From the NCBI GenBank assembly GCA_963693085.1, contig OY856411.1, positions 1,347,551,550 to 1,347,615,549 of the forward strand: a DNA stretch of 64,000 nt, in the 5' to 3' direction. Numbering within the stretch: position 1 is the stretch's first letter; every line of letters starts with the position of its first letter. Shown one piece after another: positions 60,039 to 64,000 of this stretch. The position numbers and the translations under genes were made by a program. The stretch is from Alisma plantago-aquatica (taxonomy: Eukaryota > Streptophyta > Magnoliopsida > Alismatales > Alismataceae). The notes under the pieces are model-generated. The model did not search any database and had not been told where the DNA came from. It was given only the letters and a program-made list of their open reading frames with translations.

Positions 60039-61139
60039 CTTTAAGTTATTCATACTTTACACTAGTTTAAAAGTTTAAAAATCTATAAAACAACAAACTT
60101 ATCATAAAATCTCTTCATAAATTGAAAATATGAAAAATGTATGGTGGATTTGTTGTTGTTGTAGTATTTTGTTAAAAGGTGGAATTTCGTCCAGTAGTAG
60201 TTTTTATAAATGTAAATATTTTCTTAAATCAAAATCAATTTTCTAATACTCATAATTTTTGTTTTGAATGATGCATGTAGGCCTTGTGTGTATTACTTAA
60301 TTATGGTTGGACAAGTTCGTTTGGGTTTTGGTTGAGTCGTTCAGAAAAACCATATCATATTCAGATGATAGAAATATGACCCAATTACGTTTATTCCCAT
60401 AAAGGGATGATTGATTGACATTATTGTATGTGAGAAAAAACAATTCATATAAAGAAATGAAATATAGATAACGCCATTCGACGGGTTTAGAATAATGAAA
60501 CAAAATAAGGTGAGTTACAAAGGTTGTTAGTATCTTCAACACATAGTTCACCACAAAAAATTTAAATAGGATTTCCTAAAATATAAGATATATTTTATGA
60601 TTTAAGGGAAATATCAAATATTTGGGTAGCAACTTTACTAGTTTATTTCAAATCAAAACAAGAGAAAATTATTTAAATAAAAAAGCAAGAATTTTTTTCT
60701 GAAGTGATTCTCGGTTGACTGCTGAGAAAATGCCCGGGGCTCCTGTAAGTGGATGGTTGAATAAATCGAGCAGAAAGCCAGAAACAACCATACTAATATT
60801 ATTTTCCCTTGGTTTTCTGGTTTCTACTTCTTGGGATTCAGCGTTCTGTGTAGTCATCAACCGGTCAAACATGTCTCATAGGGAAACATAGCGTATGATG
60901 TTAATCGTGTGGAATGTCCACCATTCCCGATGAAAATGGATGAAACAAAGAAATATGAAGTAAGTCCATCTACTTACAAATCGAAACAAACACACAACTC
61001 TACGCATCACATGATTTCCCAACCCCTACATGTATCGTATACAATCCACCGGAATGAATCATTCCTTTTTGGGTCTTATATAAATACATAGGCAGAAACA
61101 ATGAGAATACACATGAATCGGAGGTGAAAGATAATTCTT

Positions 61140-61910
61140 TTATCTTAAATATGAGGTGAAAGATAATACCACATCTCTATGTAATCATGCCTATATAATT
61201 CTACTCCTAAGATAAATCACATCAAGACTACATTTTCCATTCCAGAACCTATGATATATAACATATGGCACACGGAAGGGTGGAGTCCATTAGGGGTGAA
61301 AAGGAAGTACATTTTAAGTGAGTTTTTACCGAGCAAGCAATTTAAATGGCAATAGAAAATTCAGGAAAGCAATATTTGTTAGCCTCTCATCATATCTAGA
61401 GTGGTATGGCTACAGAAGCATAGATAGAAGGAAGATTTAAGAAGTGGATGCACGTTTTGTGTTGTTCCTTTGGATTAGTTTCTCGTGTTTTTCAATTGGG
61501 GGAGAGAGTTTCAGAGGTGATCAGTTACTTGCTTTTTTTTTAAACAAAGCACCCTCTATTTTCTTGATATCTTTAAAACAACTACCCAACTTTCATGAAA
61601 CCCGGACATATACTTCTGCTATCATGATGCACCTTCTCAGAAAAGCTATCCAAAAGCTTGTATCGCTTTCCTTCATTCCATATATTTTGTACTATCTATT
61701 TTATATTCTTGTTATCTGCAGTCCGTTTGTTCGCCCACAACGACGTTCACATATCATCCCCATATCGGTACGATTACACGAGTCACATTTTCGTCAACCA
61801 AATCTGGCCAATCATTTTTTCACTGACTTTGACAATAGAAAATCTGTCCCAATCATTTTTTCACTGACCTGATTTGAATTTGAACATCGATTCGTGAAAC
61901 CCAAACTAAT
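61140..61910. other. Spacer inside duplication copy 2, no gene seen
   Basis: AT-rich, with a 142-codon open frame of unremarkable composition. No counterpart of it was noticed in copy 1 and no domain was recognised. Confidence 0.4.
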
Positions 61911-62138
61911 TCAATCTAACAAAATTCAAAGGATGATCTTATATTTCATGAGTTCGAGTGGGTCAGGCTTACAGGTTCATATGTGTTTTGACAATCCTAG
62001 TCAAAGCTCCAGCCACGTCGCATGACAATTACAATATATCCACTTTGGTTTATTGAACAACTAAATTGTATATGCTTGCTTTAAAACCATTTGGTAGATA
62101 TGTTGTGGTAATATATATAATTAACTTTTAGAACACAT

Positions 62139-62140
<2 letters not shown>

Positions 62141-62218
<78 letters not shown>
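62141..62218. repeat. (TA)n microsatellite
   Basis: A pure TA run abutting the third copy of the element. Confidence 0.95.
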
Positions 62219-62223
<5 letters not shown>

Positions 62224-62611
62224 TTGGAATACACTCCAGTGTACAGATCACACGCTACACTCAAGTGGTGTTTGTATTTCAAGACTATTTTTTTACAAAA
62301 TGTAAACCATTGATCTTCATTGCTATACTATAATTAGGCTACAAGCAAATTTTGAGCTCATTTGGATGAGTATAAGTCACTCATCTGAGGGTAAAAAAAT
62401 CGACGCACGAAACTAATTTGAAATGCATAATTTTTGTGGTCTTCATAACATGACCTATAAATGTCCAAATGGGCTCAAATTATATATATGAGCTATTCAC
62501 GTGATGTTTAAGAAGATCAAAAAATTTATTTAAAAAAAATATATTGCATCATGGAAAACTACTTGAGTGTATTCTGCTCCAGATACACTCGAGTGTTTTT
62601 TAGCCTGACTC
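62219..62611 (+). mobile_element. TA-tract MITE, copy 3
   Basis: The left end is slightly decayed (taggttggaatacactcc); the right end is agcctgactc. The interior is collinear with copies 4 and 5. Confidence 0.82.
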
Positions 62612-62624
62612 TCTCTCTCTCTCA

Positions 62625-62719
<95 letters not shown>
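62612..62719. repeat. (CT)n then (TA)n microsatellite
   Basis: A short CT run followed by a TA run with two 'tac' interruptions, between copies 3 and 4. Confidence 0.95.
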
Positions 62720-62722
<3 letters not shown>

Positions 62723-63113
62723 TCAGGCTAGAATACACTCGAGTGTACGGATCACACGAATACACTCAAGTGTGTTTGTATATCAAGACTATTTTTTTGT
62801 AAAATTTAAACCGTTGATCTTCGTTGTCATACTATAACTAGGCTACATACAAATTTTGAGCCCATTTGGATGAGTGTAAGTCACTCATCTAAGGTCAACA
62901 AAATCGACACACAAAACTAATTTGAAATGTATAATTTTTGTGGTCTTCATAACATGAGCTATACATATCCAAATGGGCTCAAATTATATATATGAGTTGT
63001 TCACAAGATGTTTAAGAAGATCAACGGATTAGATTTTCAAAAAAAATATTGCATCATGAAAAACTATTTGAGTGTATTCCGCTCCGGATACACTCGAGTG
63101 TATTCTAGCCTGA

Positions 63114-63116
<3 letters not shown>
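62720..63116 (+). mobile_element. TA-tract MITE, copy 4
   Basis: Intact ends gagtcaggctagaatacact and agcctgactc; ~397 bp. Confidence 0.87.

Positions 63117-63188
<72 letters not shown>
63117..63188. repeat. (CT)n-(TA)n-(GA)n microsatellite
   Basis: Symmetrical order CT, TA, GA, so the tract is itself a palindrome that joins copies 4 and 5. Confidence 0.95.
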
Positions 63189-63191
<3 letters not shown>

Positions 63192-63572
63192 TCAGGCTAG
63201 AATACACTCGAGTGTACAGATTGCATGAATACACTCAAGTGTGTTTACATATTAAGACTATTTTTTGCAGATGTAAACCATTGATCTTCACCGTCATACT
63301 ATAACTAGGCTACATATAAATTTTGAGCTCATTTGGATGAGTGTAAGTCACTCATCCAAAGGCAAAAAAATCGACGCACGAAACTAATTTGAAATGTATA
63401 TTTTTTACAGTTTTTATAACATGACTTATAAATGTCCAAATATGCTCAAATTTTGCGTATGAGCTATTCACAAGATGTTTAAGAAGATCAATGAATTAGA
63501 TTTTTGAAAAAAATATTGCATCATGAAACTACTCGAGTGTATTATACACTCGAGTGTATTCTAGCCTGACTC
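63189..63572 (+). mobile_element. TA-tract MITE, copy 5
   Basis: Intact ends, slightly shorter (~384 bp). It is followed by a CT run and a short TA run at 63573-63603. Confidence 0.87.
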
Positions 63573-64000
63573 TCTCTCTCTCTCTCTCACTATATATATA
63601 TATTTGGAGTTACTCATACTCTACATTAGATTTGTATTCTATAGAATAGCAAATTTATCCCAAAATCTCTTACCAAAAATGATTATATGGTGGACTCGTT
63701 GTGGTTCTAGTATTTTTTTTAAAAGGTGATTTGAGCTAGTAGTGTAGTTTTCATAAATCTAATTGTTTTCCCAAATCAAAATTAATTTTCTAGCACTCAT
63801 AGTTTTAGTTTAAATTTGGATGTCTGAATAACTATCATCTTTGTGTGCAGTAGTTGATTATGGTTGGACAAGTTTGTTCGTGTTCTGGTTGAGTCTTCAA
63901 GAAAAATTATATCATGTGTTGTTGATGGAAATATGACCCAACCATATCGTTCCTGGAAAAGGATGATTGATTGACATTATGGCAGGTGAGCAAGGACAGT

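Larger units (their letters stand above)
60648..64000. repeat. Tandem segmental duplication, copy 2 (runs off the window)
   Basis: Collinear with copy 1 but without the fold-back of 57787-58119 and with three rather than two of the TA-tract elements. The 142-codon frame at 61444-61872 has no recognisable domain and is not called as a gene. Confidence 0.78.

Noticed and set aside
61444..61872. 142-codon ORF with a hydrophobic start
   Set aside because: No domain, AT-rich spacer composition, and no noticed counterpart in the duplicate segment.

Overview
This window is nuclear DNA from a flowering plant with a repeat-rich genome. The signs are plant LTR retrotransposons of both superfamilies, a CACTA DNA transposon, hAT-type and other miniature elements, long AT-rich spacers, and one intron-containing R2R3-MYB gene. 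That gene has a GC-rich third exon, which leans towards a monocot or a magnoliid, but the species cannot be told from the sequence. Only one host gene is clearly supported.

Layout. Bases 1-4269 are a non-coding, Ty3/gypsy-type LTR element on the minus strand, cut by the window edge. Bases 4270-7933 hold decayed LTR-like sequence and no gene. Bases 7934-39022 are a four-level nest resolved by target-site duplications (TSDs): an old solo LTR (TSD tgcat) was hit by a SIRE-like Ty1/copia element (TSD ggttt/ggttg). The 3' LTR of that copia element was hit by a gag-only gypsy-like element with LTRs of about 5.5 kb (TSD aaaag). The 5' LTR of the gypsy-like element was hit by an 8.1-kb CACTA transposon (TSD att). 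The CACTA element carries a TNP2 transposase pseudogene with five in-frame stops, separate 3' exons, an upstream open reading frame that looks B3-like, and two long fold-back sequences.

Bases 39023-46154 contain the MYB gene (minus strand, three exons, 407 residues, clade of Arabidopsis MYB20/42/43/85) in otherwise unremarkable sequence. Bases 46160-49665 are a 3.5-kb solo LTR with a perfect TSD (tttgt). Bases 49671-55286 are AT-rich spacer with several tandem repeats, including three exact-length 210-bp units. Bases 55287-56597 hold two short terminal-inverted-repeat elements, one a hAT type with a perfect 8-bp TSD. From about 56735 to the window end there is a diverged tandem duplication of roughly 3.5-3.9 kb, which contains five copies of a ~395-bp inverted-repeat element sitting in (TA)n tracts.

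How it works together: most of the window is transposon strata. The mobile proteins seen are damaged (copia gag-pol, gypsy gag, TNP2), so these copies probably relied on enzymes supplied elsewhere. The MYB gene is intact and has a TATA box and two AC elements upstream, consistent with control by secondary-wall MYB factors.
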